Origin: Pseudomonadota bacterium
GTDB taxonomy: Bacteria; Myxococcota_A; Polyangia; Polyangiales; Polyangiaceae
Direction of reading: 5' to 3'
Assembly: GCA_023432025.1 (NCBI GenBank)
Contig: JAEYVE010000234.1
Span: 1-20,934 of the forward strand
DNA: 20,934 bases
Part shown: positions 1 to 7,887 of the stretch, one piece after another
Layout: each line of letters opens with the position of its first letter
Numbering within the stretch: position 1 is the stretch's first letter
Notes under the pieces: generated by a model
The model's input: the letters and a program-made list of their open reading frames with translations, nothing else
Database searches by the model: none
What the model was told of the DNA's origin: nothing
Made by a program: the position numbers and the translations under genes

Positions 1-202
1 CGACGAGCCCCCACAGGACGCTCCCGCAGACGAAACCGTCCCCGACGACGAGCCCCCACAGGACGAGCTCCCGTCCGAGCGCACGAAAACGCTCCCACAA
101 CCTCGCACCGACGACTCCGGCGAGCGCCCCAATGCGGACGAACCGCCCGACTCCCCGCAATCACCCGACGTCGACGAAGGCTCGAAGCCTCCTCGCGAGT
201 GA
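1..202 (+). CDS. C-terminal end of an acidic Pro/Asp/Glu-rich protein (partial)
   Basis: An open frame enters from the left edge (first full codon at 2) and stops at TGA 200-202, giving 66 residues. The composition is almost only Asp, Glu, Pro, Ser, Gln and Arg. The motif DEPPQD occurs twice 15 residues apart, matching a 20-nt direct DNA repeat at 1-20 and 46-65. Such a tail is typical of a disordered, low-complexity C terminus; no domain is visible. The rest of the gene lies outside the window, so no function can be given. The frame is judged coding because it is consistently open and has biased composition, but this could still be a chance open stretch in GC-rich DNA. Confidence 0.5.
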   Translation, partial: DEPPQDAPADETVPDDEPPQDELPSERTKTLPQPRTDDSGERPNADEPPDSPQSPDVDEGSKPPRE

Positions 203-304
203 GCGCGAAGGCCGCGGACGCGCGATTCTCCGCCCAACTCGTCACCATCTTATGTTAGTTGGAGCATCCGCCCCTGTACGCCGGGGTGCTTGGAGGAGGT
301 TTTG

Positions 305-1303
305 GTGCGACCGCTCAATCGCCTGGGTCGAATCTCGGGACTCGTTACGGTTTTGTCACTCACGTTGGCGACGCTCCTACCGAGCGTCGCTCACGCTGAC
401 GGTGAAATTTCGGATAAGGCACGGCAGCATTTTCGCGCCGGCGTGAGCTTTCTCCAGGATCCGGACGGCGCTCGTTACGAGGAAGCCTACCGCGAGTTCA
501 AGGCTGCCTACGCTGCTTCTCCTTCCTGGAAAATCCTGGGCAATCTGGGGCTCAGCGCCATGAAGCTGGAGCGGGACGGCGAAGCCGTCGACGCTTTCGA
601 GAAGTACCTCGCCGAAGGGGGCGAGCAGCTGGATCCCACCGAACGCGCGCAAGTGGAGCGGGACCTGGCGACGGTGCGCACCGGCTTGGTGACGCTCACC
701 ATTCTGACGGTGCCCGCACGCGCCAGCTTGGTCGACCAGCGTGTACCGAATCGCGGTGACACCGTCTTGAACAAGTACGACGCGGGCGAAGGCCCCACGG
801 TGCTGCGCGTGCGCTCCGGCTTGCACCGAATCACGGCGCGCCTCGCCGGCTACGAGGAGCAAACGTGGGAGGTGGACGCCGCAGCGGGTTCGTCCGCCTC
901 GCACACCTTCGAGCTCCGGAAGGTCGTGCTCGCTCCAGCGAACAGCTCGGGCTCCGCCGCTCCCGCCGAGCGCCCCACGCCCACGAGCGTTTACGTGGGC
1001 ATGGCCGCTACGGGCGCGCTCGCCGCTGGCGCCGTCGTCACGGGCGTGCTGGCTCTCGGTAAGAACAAGGACTTCGAGTCGGCAAACGAGCAAGGCGCGG
1101 CGAATGCCGGAGACCTGCGCGATCAGACGCAAACGCTGAACCTCGTCACGGACGTGCTCATCGGCGGCGCTGTCGTCGGCGCAGCCGTCACCAGCTACCT
1201 GTACTTCACGCGCCCCGTCGTTACCCCGCAGGAAACGGCGCTCCGGTGGTCTCCTACGGCAGGTCCCCACGGCGCCGGCATGACCTTGTGGGGTCGGTTC
1301 TGA
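305..1303 (+). CDS. Secreted TPR-PEGA type envelope protein
   Basis: This is a 332-residue exported protein. The GTG start at 305 is chosen because a perfect GGAGGAGG Shine-Dalgarno sequence ends 5 nt upstream (292-299); the frame is also open further upstream, to a TTG at 290. Residues 1-31 form a signal peptide (basic N terminus, Leu/Thr-rich core, cleavage after AHA). Residues about 32-118 are helical and TPR-like. Residues about 128-205 resemble a PEGA domain (a VPARASLV strand, then a GLHRITARLAGYEE segment). Two hydrophobic, Ala/Gly-rich segments follow at about 229-252 and 281-302, so the C terminus is probably membrane-anchored. TPR-PEGA proteins of this build are abundant in myxobacteria and usually uncharacterised; a role in the cell envelope is inferred. 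The lipoprotein gene downstream starts 26 nt after the stop, so the two are probably co-transcribed. Confidence 0.85.
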   Translation: MRPLNRLGRISGLVTVLSLTLATLLPSVAHADGEISDKARQHFRAGVSFLQDPDGARYEEAYREFKAAYAASPSWKILGNLGLSAMKLERDGEAVDAFEKYLAEGGEQLDPTERAQVERDLATVRTGLVTLTILTVPARASLVDQRVPNRGDTVLNKYDAGEGPTVLRVRSGLHRITARLAGYEEQTWEVDAAAGSSASHTFELRKVVLAPANSSGSAAPAERPTPTSVYVGMAATGALAAGAVVTGVLALGKNKDFESANEQGAANAGDLRDQTQTLNLVTDVLIGGAVVGAAVTSYLYFTRPVVTPQETALRWSPTAGPHGAGMTLWGRF

Positions 1304-1329
1304 TCGCCTTCGGGCAGGAGTATTCCAAG

Positions 1330-2646
1330 ATGCGACGCTCGTACATTTCGTCCATCGTGTTGGCCGCTCTGCTGGCCTACGGCTGTTCGCTCGTGAACAG
1401 CCCCGAAGAGCTCTTGAACGCTTCTTCCGACAACGTCGGAGGAAGCGGCGGGAACAACGGAACGGGCGGCAGCTTGGGTGGTGCTCCCGGAAACACCGGC
1501 GGCTCGAACACCGGCGGCACGAGCGGCGCGCCCGTGGTGGCCCCCTCGCGCGGCCTGTTCGTGCTGGGAGCCAACGCCAACGGCAAACGCGTGTTGTCCG
1601 CGCTCGCGACGAACACCGGCGAAGAGCTCGAGCGCGTCGATCTCCCGGTGGCCGCCCTCGCGTACGACGAAGCGCCGGGACGCTACGTTTGGTTCGTGTT
1701 TACGGCCGCCAAGTTCCCCGCGCAGCCGACGCGCACGGCGGATCTCGAGGTGCGTCGCTTCGACGACGCCAAAAAGAGCTGGAGCGTGGTCAGCAAGGTG
1801 AGCGGCCTGCCGCCGCCGCGCGCGGACCACCTCGTCGTGCTGAACGACCGCCTCGCCTACCTTTCGTACAAGGTCGAATCGGGGACCACACGCGAGGCTC
1901 TCACGGTGCTGGACACCTCGAACCTGGAGAAAATCGAGGAGCTTGCAACGCGCACCGCTTCGGATGGCGAACGCTACATCGGCTTGGTCGGCAAGCGCGG
2001 CTCGGACACCGATCCGGAAGCAAAAGGCGGCGCGCTCGATCTGATGATGGGCCGCAACTGCGACGCGGATTGCGAGCTCTTCGCCCAGCCGGTGTTCGTT
2101 TCGAGCCGTTTGGTGGACGGCGAGGGCGCGGTGGTCGACCACTTCAGCGGCACCCCGCGCTTCGCGGCGAGCCGCATCGAAAACAAAGTGTACGCCGCCA
2201 TGTACTCCATGCGCCCGGCCACCCAGGTGGAAGTGCGGGTGTTTCCGGCGGACGACCCCGGAAACTCGACGGTCTTCAGTATCAACGAGCTCACGGACGA
2301 CAACATCACCGGCTTCGATCTGGTGGAGTGCCAAAAAGCCGGCTTCGTTCGGACTGCCGAGGACACGGCGCTCGTCGCATTCCACCTCGAGTCCGGTCTG
2401 CGTGAATCGATCGAGCTCGGCCAAGGCGCGCTCTTGTACGGGGAGCCCTTTGGTAGCTCCGCCATTGCCTTCAACCTCGACGGCGGCATGGGAGGGGCGG
2501 GCAACGCCCCCCTACGCGCCTTCGAGGTCGAGCCGGCCGGCGCGGGAGATCTGGTCATGAACGAGCGGTCCCGCTTCGCGCCACCGAACGACTTGGAGCC
2601 GTTCGTCGGCGCCACTCGCTACCCCGAAGCCCTCGAGTGCGACTGA
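1330..2646 (+). CDS. Putative lipoprotein with Gly/Asn/Thr linker and WD/propeller-like body
   Basis: This is a 438-residue protein. ATG 1330 is chosen because AGGAG at 1316-1320 lies 9 nt upstream and because it places a lipoprotein signal exactly at the N terminus: basic MRR, hydrophobic core, lipobox LAYGC with the acylated Cys at 19. Residues about 37-70 are a Gly/Asn/Thr/Ser linker with GG-N-TGG repeats, common in myxobacterial surface lipoproteins. The remaining 370 residues look beta-rich, with repeats such as RGLFVLGANANGKRVLS and RYVWFVF that suggest a propeller, but no family can be named with certainty. It lies 26 nt after the PEGA protein gene and is probably in the same transcript. 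Four Cys residues in the body may form disulfides. Substrate and partners are unknown. Confidence 0.8.
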   Translation: MRRSYISSIVLAALLAYGCSLVNSPEELLNASSDNVGGSGGNNGTGGSLGGAPGNTGGSNTGGTSGAPVVAPSRGLFVLGANANGKRVLSALATNTGEELERVDLPVAALAYDEAPGRYVWFVFTAAKFPAQPTRTADLEVRRFDDAKKSWSVVSKVSGLPPPRADHLVVLNDRLAYLSYKVESGTTREALTVLDTSNLEKIEELATRTASDGERYIGLVGKRGSDTDPEAKGGALDLMMGRNCDADCELFAQPVFVSSRLVDGEGAVVDHFSGTPRFAASRIENKVYAAMYSMRPATQVEVRVFPADDPGNSTVFSINELTDDNITGFDLVECQKAGFVRTAEDTALVAFHLESGLRESIELGQGALLYGEPFGSSAIAFNLDGGMGGAGNAPLRAFEVEPAGAGDLVMNERSRFAPPNDLEPFVGATRYPEALECD

Positions 2647-2786
2647 GCCCCGAGGGGGACCGTCCGAAAACGTCGACGGGCCCGCAAGGGACCGGCTCGA
2701 CGCCACGCCACCGAACCGCCTCCCTCGGAACAGATAATTCATTGAAATACGACAAGAATCCGTGCCGGTAGCCGCGCTCGGGTTCT

Positions 2787-2801
2787 TGGCTTTTTCATTG
2801 C
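2787..2801 (+). promoter_or_regulatory. Candidate sigma54 (-24/-12) promoter
   Basis: TGGC (2787-2790) is followed after exactly 7 nt by TTGC (2798-2801), the invariant core and spacing of sigma54 promoters. The central CACG of the consensus is not kept. Transcription would start near 2813 and give a leader of about 220 nt before the lipoprotein at 3033. Myxobacteria use many sigma54 promoters, which makes this plausible, but the match is short enough to occur by chance. Confidence 0.35.
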
Positions 2802-2972
2802 CCGTTTCGGAACCTCTGTTTTGCGCCCGAGGGCTCCGCGGAAGCGGTCCTCGCGACCTAATGAAGTTGCGCTGTCAACCGGCGGAGGCTGGAGGCCGCA
2901 CACCGCTATTGACGCGAGACGCCGAATCCAACATGGATGGGGCACGTTGGATGGGACTGTGAGCACCCTCCG

Positions 2973-2991
2973 CCACGACGACTGGTCGTGG
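2973..2991 (+). repeat. Perfect 7-bp inverted repeat upstream of the Cys-rich lipoprotein gene
   Basis: The arms CCACGAC (2973-2979) and GTCGTGG (2985-2991) are exact reverse complements around a 5-nt loop. The element ends 41 nt before the start codon at 3033. It could be an operator or a leader hairpin; it has no following T tract. Confidence 0.4.
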
Positions 2992-3032
2992 GGCGGGCTC
3001 CTTCGTGCATTGCTCGCTTGGAAAGTACGCAA

Positions 3033-4013
3033 ATGAAAAAGACGCCATTCGGTTTCTTGGTCTTGGCCGGAGTCGTTGCGACGACGGTTTCATTCATGGG
3101 CGCTTGCGGTGGCTCGGACTCCTCGTCCGGCTCGGAAGCCACTGGCGGAAGCGCTGGTGAAAAAGGCACCGGAACTGGTGGCAAAGGCGAAGGCGGCAAG
3201 GGCGGCAAAGGAACCGGTGGTGGCAAGGGCGAGGCCGGCGGACCGGCAGTCAACTGCGACGACGTCGAGTGCCCGAACGACAACAACCCGTGCACGGAAG
3301 ACATCTGCAACCCGGAAACCGGGAAGTGTGGCGTGCCGCGCACCGGCACCAAGTGTAACGACGGGCTCTACTGCAACGGCGCAGACAAGTGCGACAACGG
3401 AAAGTGTACGGATCACGCCGGGACCCCGTGCGAGTCGGGTCAAGCGTGCAACGAAGCAGAAGACGCCTGCGAGTGTACGAAGAACGAGCACTGCCCGGAG
3501 GACGAGCTCGGCGAGTGGTCCGACCCCACGTTCGACAACGTGTGTGACAAGACCGGCGCCAAGAGCCGCACCAGGACCTCGTACGCGTGCGAGCAAGGCA
3601 TGTGTAAGAGCTCGGTCACGACCGAAAACGGCTCGGACGACCGTGATACGGACGGCACGGAGTGCCCCAACGACGCGTTGTTCTGCAACGGTGTCGTCGG
3701 AAAGTGCGAAGACGGCAGCTGCGTTCCCACGGGCATCAACCCTTGTGCCGGAACGGCCACGCCCTTCTGCTACGAGCTGACGGGTGCGTACGATTGTCGG
3801 GAGTGCGAAAACGATCAGCCCAACGGCGTAACCGACGACGGTTGCACCAGCGCTCTACCGAATTGTTGCTCGGGTACGTGCCGGGACACGACGTGCGTCA
3901 TCATCAACCCGAACGTCATCAACCCGAACGTCGTCAACCCGAACGTCGTCAACCCGAACGTCATCAATCCGAACATCATCAATCCGAACGTCATCGCGAA
4001 CGTCTCGCCCTGA
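3033..4013 (+). CDS. Cys-rich lipoprotein with C-terminal INPNV pentapeptide repeats
   Basis: This is a 326-residue protein. ATG 3033 begins a clear lipoprotein signal: MKK, hydrophobic core, lipobox FMGAC with the acylated Cys at 25. The upstream Shine-Dalgarno is weak (GGAAAG). Residues about 26-67 are a Ser/Gly/Lys linker. Residues about 70-290 contain many Cys in short units such as CNDGLYCNGADKC and CPNDALFCNG, so disulfide-bonded EGF- or dickkopf-like modules are likely. Residues 291-320 are six tandem pentapeptides of form (I/V)NPN(V/I), followed by a short end IANVSP. The gene has its own upstream control region, and a terminator-like hairpin follows. A surface or outer-membrane location is inferred; function is unknown. 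Confidence 0.82.
   Translation: MKKTPFGFLVLAGVVATTVSFMGACGGSDSSSGSEATGGSAGEKGTGTGGKGEGGKGGKGTGGGKGEAGGPAVNCDDVECPNDNNPCTEDICNPETGKCGVPRTGTKCNDGLYCNGADKCDNGKCTDHAGTPCESGQACNEAEDACECTKNEHCPEDELGEWSDPTFDNVCDKTGAKSRTRTSYACEQGMCKSSVTTENGSDDRDTDGTECPNDALFCNGVVGKCEDGSCVPTGINPCAGTATPFCYELTGAYDCRECENDQPNGVTDDGCTSALPNCCSGTCRDTTCVIINPNVINPNVVNPNVVNPNVINPNIINPNVIANVSP
3903..3992 (+). repeat. Six tandem 15-nt repeats encoding (I/V)NPN(V/I)
   Basis: The unit ATCAACCCGAACGTC is repeated six times in frame without spacers (3903, 3918, 3933, 3948, 3963, 3978). Differences are at single positions: ATC or GTC at codon 1, CCC or TCC across the Asn/Pro codons, and GTC or ATC at codon 5. It lies at the very C terminus of the Cys-rich lipoprotein. 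The near-identity at DNA level suggests recent expansion by slippage or unequal exchange. Confidence 0.95.
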
Positions 4014-4065
4014 GCGAGACTCGGCAAAAGCGCTGCTCTCCGTGAGCTCCGCGCTCACCGAACTG

Positions 4066-4110
4066 GAAGTCGCCTGCAACGCTCGTTGTGGGCGACTTCT
4101 TCGGTTTTCG
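4066..4110 (+). terminator. Probable intrinsic terminator after the Cys-rich lipoprotein gene
   Basis: The arms GAAGTCGCC (4066-4074) and GGCGACTTC (4091-4099) pair perfectly over 9 bp. An inner stem CAAC/GTTG (4077-4080 with 4085-4088) closes a 4-nt loop, with a symmetric TG/TG internal loop between the two stems. A T-rich stretch with TTTT follows. It lies 52 nt after the stop at 4013 and before the HTTM gene start at 4142, so that gene may need its own promoter or depend on read-through. Confidence 0.65.
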
Positions 4111-4141
4111 GGGCGTGAGCTTTTTTCGTGACCGCGAGTCG

Positions 4142-6208
4142 ATGTCTTTCTTACCCAATCGTCTGATGCGTGCGGCGGAACGCTACGCGACGGTTTCGTT
4201 GCAAAGCCTCGCCCTGTGGCGTGTTTTTCTCGGCGCCGCGACCGTCTACAGCGTTCTTCGCCGGTGGCCCCACGCAGGTCTCCTCTACTCCGAGGAAGGG
4301 TTTTATACGGTCGCGGGCCAAGGCGGCCCCTCCTGGGCCTTGGGCCCGCTCGCGTGGGTCGACGGCGGCGTCGCCGTACACGTTGTCTTTGCGCTCGTGC
4401 TCTTGGTGTCGCTCGCCTTCCTCGTGGGCTTCGGCATGCGAGTCGTGCGCTACTTGCTTCTGCCCGCGCTTTGGGTGCTCGAAGCACGGGCGACGCTCGC
4501 CGCCAGCGGCGCAGAGGTCGTCCTGCACCTCCAAGCTCTCTACGCGATGGCTCTGCCGCTCGCCGAGGTGGGCTCCGTCGACGCGTGGCTCGCCAAGCGT
4601 CGCGTCTCCGCGGACGACGGCAAAGCTCGGCCCACGTCGGTGTGCAGCGCGTTCTACCCGCTGCTGCTCGTGCAGCTGGCGACCATCTATGCGTTCGGGT
4701 GCATCTGCAAAACCGGAGAGCCCTGGCAAGACGGCTCTGCAGCGGCTCGCGCGCTCCACCTGGTAACGTTCGTTTCACCTCTGGGCGCGTCTCTCGCGGA
4801 CGCGCCGCCGCGCCTTTTGGCGTTCTTTTCGTACGCCACGTTGGTGGTGGAAGGGCTCTTGCCCTTCTTGCTGCTGTCGCCGTGGGCGCGTCGCAAGCTC
4901 CACGCGCTAGCTGCGGTCCTCATCATCACGCTTCACGGCGGCATCGCGCTCACGATGGACATTGGCGTTTGGGGAACCGCCATGGGCTGCTTTTTGCCGC
5001 TCTTGTGGCACCCCAAGAGCGCATCGCCAGGCCGACTAATCCTGCGCACGCCCCGACGTCATGTGCTCGAGCTCTTCGCCGCGTTGACTCTCGTCTACCT
5101 GGGCGCAGCGCGCGTCACGCGAGACGTCTTCCTGCTGGCGCTTCCCGCGCTGCCGCTGCCTGCGGCCGTCATGACAGTCACGTCGTCGCTGCACCTCTCT
5201 CAGCCCTGGATGATGTTCTCTCCCGATCCGGGCACGAGCGACCGCATGCTCATCGTCGACGCGGTCACGGCGAGCGGTCGCCACTTCGATCCCTTCCGGC
5301 GCGCCGTCTTGGGACCGGAAGACGTGCTGACGCACGTGCCTCTGCCCACGCTGAGCTCCAGCGTGTTCGGTCACTACGAAACCGAAGTCGTCCGCGGCGT
5401 CGCTGCACGCCAGCACGAGCTGAGTCGCTGGGTATTCGCGCAGCGTCCCTGGACCGCCCCGTCCCCGTCCCCGTCCGCTCCAGCGCCAAACGCCGACACG
5501 ACCCTGCGCGCTCTCACGGCGGACGACCCCGTCGTCCGCATCGACGCATGGGCGTTCGTCGTCGCCACGCGACCGGGCACGTTGGTTCCCGAAGAACGCC
5601 TGGACTCGCTGGTCGGCGTCCTTGCCCTCCCGCTCCAAGGAGCCCTGCCGCTCCGTATCGCGCAGGCGCGCGGAGTGTGGGCTCCAGAACGCGCCCTGGA
5701 CGGCAAGCTGGTGCCGGATGGCACCCACGTCTTCACGCCCGTCAGCGCCGCCATGAGCGCAGGCTGCCCCGAGCTCACGCTCGATCTCGGCGCGCCGCGC
5801 AGTCTCGTGACGGCCCTGGTGCAGGCGGACGCCGCGGACCAATTTCTGCTCGAGGGCTCGCCTGACGGCCGCGTCTACACGCCCCTCGGCGAGCTCACCC
5901 GAAGCCCAGCCAAACATCACCTCACACGGCTCGTTCCGCTCGCCCCTACGCCCGTCCGCTACGTCCGCGTGCGTCCCAAGCGCCCGGGCACCATGCGCCA
6001 CTACCTCTCCGAAATCGCCCTCTTCGATCGCGCCGTCACGCTGCCCCCACTCCCCAAGACCACCCCGCCCCCGGACGGCTTCTATTCCTCGCTCACTCGC
6101 CCCGCCGTAGGCGGCGTGTTCTCCGTCCAGGCGAAAGCAGATCCAAGCTGCCCCGCCGAGGCCGGTCCACGTCCCGCCGCGGCGCCTCCGGCCACGAAAG
6201 AGCGTTGA
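4142..6208 (+). CDS. HTTM-domain membrane protein with C-terminal discoidin-like region
   Basis: This is a 688-residue protein. ATG 4142 is preferred because an upstream GTG at 4088 falls inside the terminator hairpin; neither has a good Shine-Dalgarno. The N-terminal 330 residues hold several hydrophobic helices and HTTM-family signatures, the fold shared with vitamin K-dependent gamma-carboxylase: LALWRVFLG near residue 23, a KTGEPWQDGSA segment near 190-200, and PWMMFSPDP at 355-363. Residues about 540-630 (LTLDLGAPRSL, then FLLEGSPDG, then YVRVRPKRPGT) resemble a galactose-binding/discoidin (F5/8 type C) domain, which would lie outside the membrane. The enzymatic activity of bacterial HTTM proteins is mostly unknown, and carboxylation is not claimed. 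The gene is convergent with rplQ. Confidence 0.82.
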   Translation: MSFLPNRLMRAAERYATVSLQSLALWRVFLGAATVYSVLRRWPHAGLLYSEEGFYTVAGQGGPSWALGPLAWVDGGVAVHVVFALVLLVSLAFLVGFGMRVVRYLLLPALWVLEARATLAASGAEVVLHLQALYAMALPLAEVGSVDAWLAKRRVSADDGKARPTSVCSAFYPLLLVQLATIYAFGCICKTGEPWQDGSAAARALHLVTFVSPLGASLADAPPRLLAFFSYATLVVEGLLPFLLLSPWARRKLHALAAVLIITLHGGIALTMDIGVWGTAMGCFLPLLWHPKSASPGRLILRTPRRHVLELFAALTLVYLGAARVTRDVFLLALPALPLPAAVMTVTSSLHLSQPWMMFSPDPGTSDRMLIVDAVTASGRHFDPFRRAVLGPEDVLTHVPLPTLSSSVFGHYETEVVRGVAARQHELSRWVFAQRPWTAPSPSPSAPAPNADTTLRALTADDPVVRIDAWAFVVATRPGTLVPEERLDSLVGVLALPLQGALPLRIAQARGVWAPERALDGKLVPDGTHVFTPVSAAMSAGCPELTLDLGAPRSLVTALVQADAADQFLLEGSPDGRVYTPLGELTRSPAKHHLTRLVPLAPTPVRYVRVRPKRPGTMRHYLSEIALFDRAVTLPPLPKTTPPPDGFYSSLTRPAVGGVFSVQAKADPSCPAEAGPRPAAAPPATKER

Positions 6209-6262
6209 GCGCGGCCGCTCCAAACCGCTGATGCCGCGACAGGCCTCCTTCGACACAAACGA

Positions 6263-6292
6263 AAAAACCGGCAGCGTACGCCACCGGTTTTT
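6263..6292. terminator. Bidirectional intrinsic terminator between the HTTM gene and rplQ
   Basis: The arms AAAAACCGG (6263-6271) and CCGGTTTTT (6284-6292) pair perfectly over 9 bp, with a self-complementary GCGTACGC core in the loop. The T tract on one side and the A tract on the other let it work in both directions. It is placed exactly between two convergent genes and ends transcription of both the HTTM gene and the ribosomal cluster. A second element with two GAGCTC palindromes (6298-6312) abuts the rplQ stop. Confidence 0.9.
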
Positions 6293-6312
6293 CTCAGGAG
6301 CTCTCAGAGCTC

Positions 6313-6771
6313 TTACTTCGACTCGGCCGGACCCACGAGCTCGATGATGGACATCGGCGCGTTGTCGCCGCGGCGGTTACCCACCTTGACGATGCGGGTG
6401 TAGCCGCCCGGACGATCTTTGAAGCGCTTGGCCAGATCAACGAACACCTTTTCGATGAGGTCGACCTTGGTGGACTCGCCGTCCTTGTCGATCATCCCGA
6501 AGCGTTGCAGGAAGCGGCCCACCTGCTGCTGTGCGGCCAAGCGACGCGCGCGATCGGCGAGGCTCAGCTTGTCGTTCGGCGTGAAGGCGACGTCCCCGAG
6601 ACGGCGCGCGCGCGTGATGACGCGCTCTGCAACGCGGCGCAGCTCCTTGGCCTTCGCGTCCGTCGTCTCGATGCGCTCGTGCGCAATGAGATTGGCCGTG
6701 AGGGCGCGGAGCATGGCTCGCCGGTGGCTCGTATTGCGGCTGAATTGCCGCCCTGACTTTCCATGTCGCAT
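6313..6771 (-). CDS. rplQ: 50S ribosomal protein L17
   Basis: L17 is an assembly and structural protein of the large subunit near the exit tunnel. The 152 residues begin with the family hallmark MRHGKSGRQFSRNTSHRRAM, followed by LRALTANLIAHERIETTDAKA. The bacterial form is usually about 115-140 residues; the extra length lies in the middle and end, including a GGYTRIVKVGNRRGDNAPMS block and a short charged tail. AGGAG at 6782-6786 supports the ATG at 6771. It is the last gene of the alpha-operon part, 90 nt after rpoA, with a hairpin in that gap and a bidirectional terminator behind it. Confidence 0.97.
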   Translation of the reverse strand: MRHGKSGRQFSRNTSHRRAMLRALTANLIAHERIETTDAKAKELRRVAERVITRARRLGDVAFTPNDKLSLADRARRLAAQQQVGRFLQRFGMIDKDGESTKVDLIEKVFVDLAKRFKDRPGGYTRIVKVGNRRGDNAPMSIIELVGPAESK

Positions 6772-6829
6772 GGTTACTCGCTCCTACTAGCGCCGAGCTT
6801 CGTCGGCCAGATTCCGAATTCTCTCGGGA

Positions 6830-6853
6830 GGAGGATCCCGCTGGGGACCCTCC
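6830..6853 (-). repeat. 10-bp hairpin between rpoA and rplQ
   Basis: On the transcript the arms GGAGGGUCCC and GGGAUCCUCC pair over 10 bp with one G-U pair and a 4-nt loop (genomic 6844-6853 with 6830-6839). No U tract follows, so it is not a standard terminator. It ends 44 nt upstream of the Shine-Dalgarno of rplQ and could protect or separate the rpoA and rplQ messages. Confidence 0.55.
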
Positions 6854-6861
6854 ATCCTAGG

Positions 6862-7887
6862 TCAGCCTGCCGCCTGCTGCTGCTTCCAGCGCTCGAGCAT
6901 CGTCGGCCAGCCGTCGAGCTTCATGCCGAGCGAAAGGCCCATCGTAGACAGGATTTCTTTGATTTCCTTGAGGGACTTACGGCCGAAGTTCTTCGTCTTC
7001 AGCATGTCCTGCTCCGTGCGCTGCACCAGCTCACCGATGAGGCCGATGTTCGCGTTCTGCAGGCAGTTGGCCGAGCGCACCGACAGCTCCAGCTCGTCGA
7101 CCGAGCGGAACAGGTTGTCGTTGAGCGGCTCGTCCTCACCGCCGGAAGCCTGATACGACGTGTCGTCCGTTTCCTCGAAGTTGATCCAGATGGAGAGCTG
7201 CTCCTTCAGGATCTTGGCAGCGAAGGCCACCGCGTCTCCGGGGCGCACGGCGCCGTTCGTCCACACCTCGAGCACGAGCTTGTCGTAGTCCGTTTGCTGC
7301 CCGACGCGCGCGTTCTGCACGGTGTAGTTCACCTTGCGGATCGGCGAGAAGAGCGCATCGATCGGAATGGTACCGATCGGCATCGTGGGGCTCTTGTTGC
7401 GGTCCGAGGGCACGTAGCCGCGCCCCACGTTGACCGTGAACTCCATCGAGTACGGACCCTTCTTGTCCAACGTCGCGATGACGTGGTCCGGGTTCAGCAC
7501 CGACAGGCCGTCCACCAGCGTGATGTCGCCGGCCGTGACCACGCCCGGCCCCTCTTTTTCGACGCGGACCGTGTACGTCTTCGGCGACTCCGCGCGGAAA
7601 ACGACCTCTTTGAGGTTCAAGATGATGTCGCTGACGTCCTCGACGACGTCCGGCATCGTGGTGAACTCGTGCAGCGCCCCGTCGATGCGCACCGCCGTGA
7701 TGGCAGCGCCCTGCAGCGAGGCCAACAGAATACGGCGCAGCGAGTTACCGATGGTGATCCCGAAACCCCGCTCCAGCGGCTCGCAGGTAAACTTGCCGTA
7801 GAACTCGGTCGCGCTCTCGGTTTCGATCTGGATCGCCTTCGGACGAATCAGATCGCGCCAATTGCGGCTCATCATTTGAGTGACCAT
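6862..7887 (-). CDS. rpoA: RNA polymerase alpha subunit
   Basis: RpoA assembles the RNA polymerase core and contacts upstream promoter DNA and activators. The 341 residues start at ATG 7887 (MVTQMMSRNWRDLIRPK); the frame is open further upstream but that part has no family resemblance. The N-terminal dimerisation domain carries EPLERGFGITIGNSLRRILL. The C-terminal domain carries ELSVRSANCLQNANI at 267-281, where Arg271 corresponds to the DNA-contacting Arg265 of E. coli, then KNFGRKSLKEI. A Trp-containing tail WPTMLERWKQQQAAG follows. The ribosome site is weak. The gene usually found just upstream, rpsD, is absent and replaced by a 255-nt spacer. Confidence 0.97.
   Translation of the reverse strand: MVTQMMSRNWRDLIRPKAIQIETESATEFYGKFTCEPLERGFGITIGNSLRRILLASLQGAAITAVRIDGALHEFTTMPDVVEDVSDIILNLKEVVFRAESPKTYTVRVEKEGPGVVTAGDITLVDGLSVLNPDHVIATLDKKGPYSMEFTVNVGRGYVPSDRNKSPTMPIGTIPIDALFSPIRKVNYTVQNARVGQQTDYDKLVLEVWTNGAVRPGDAVAFAAKILKEQLSIWINFEETDDTSYQASGGEDEPLNDNLFRSVDELELSVRSANCLQNANIGLIGELVQRTEQDMLKTKNFGRKSLKEIKEILSTMGLSLGMKLDGWPTMLERWKQQQAAG

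Larger units (their letters stand above)
2647..3032. other. Gene-free interval with promoter signals
   Basis: No convincing coding frame is present in these 386 nt. The interval holds an AT-rich patch (about 2731-2760), a sigma54-like -24/-12 element (2787-2801) and a perfect inverted repeat (2973-2991), all on the side leading into the lipoprotein gene at 3033. The arms CCCTCG at 2627-2632 and CGAGGG at 2651-2656 could pair around the stop codon of the preceding gene. No T tract follows, so a clear terminator is not seen. Confidence 0.6.

Noticed and set aside
3903..3992. CRISPR-like array
   Set aside because: The 15-nt units are contiguous without spacers and are in frame with a protein; this is a coding tandem repeat.
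4088..4141. Upstream GTG start for the HTTM protein
   Set aside because: It lies inside the terminator hairpin, has no Shine-Dalgarno, and the added residues do not look like the family.
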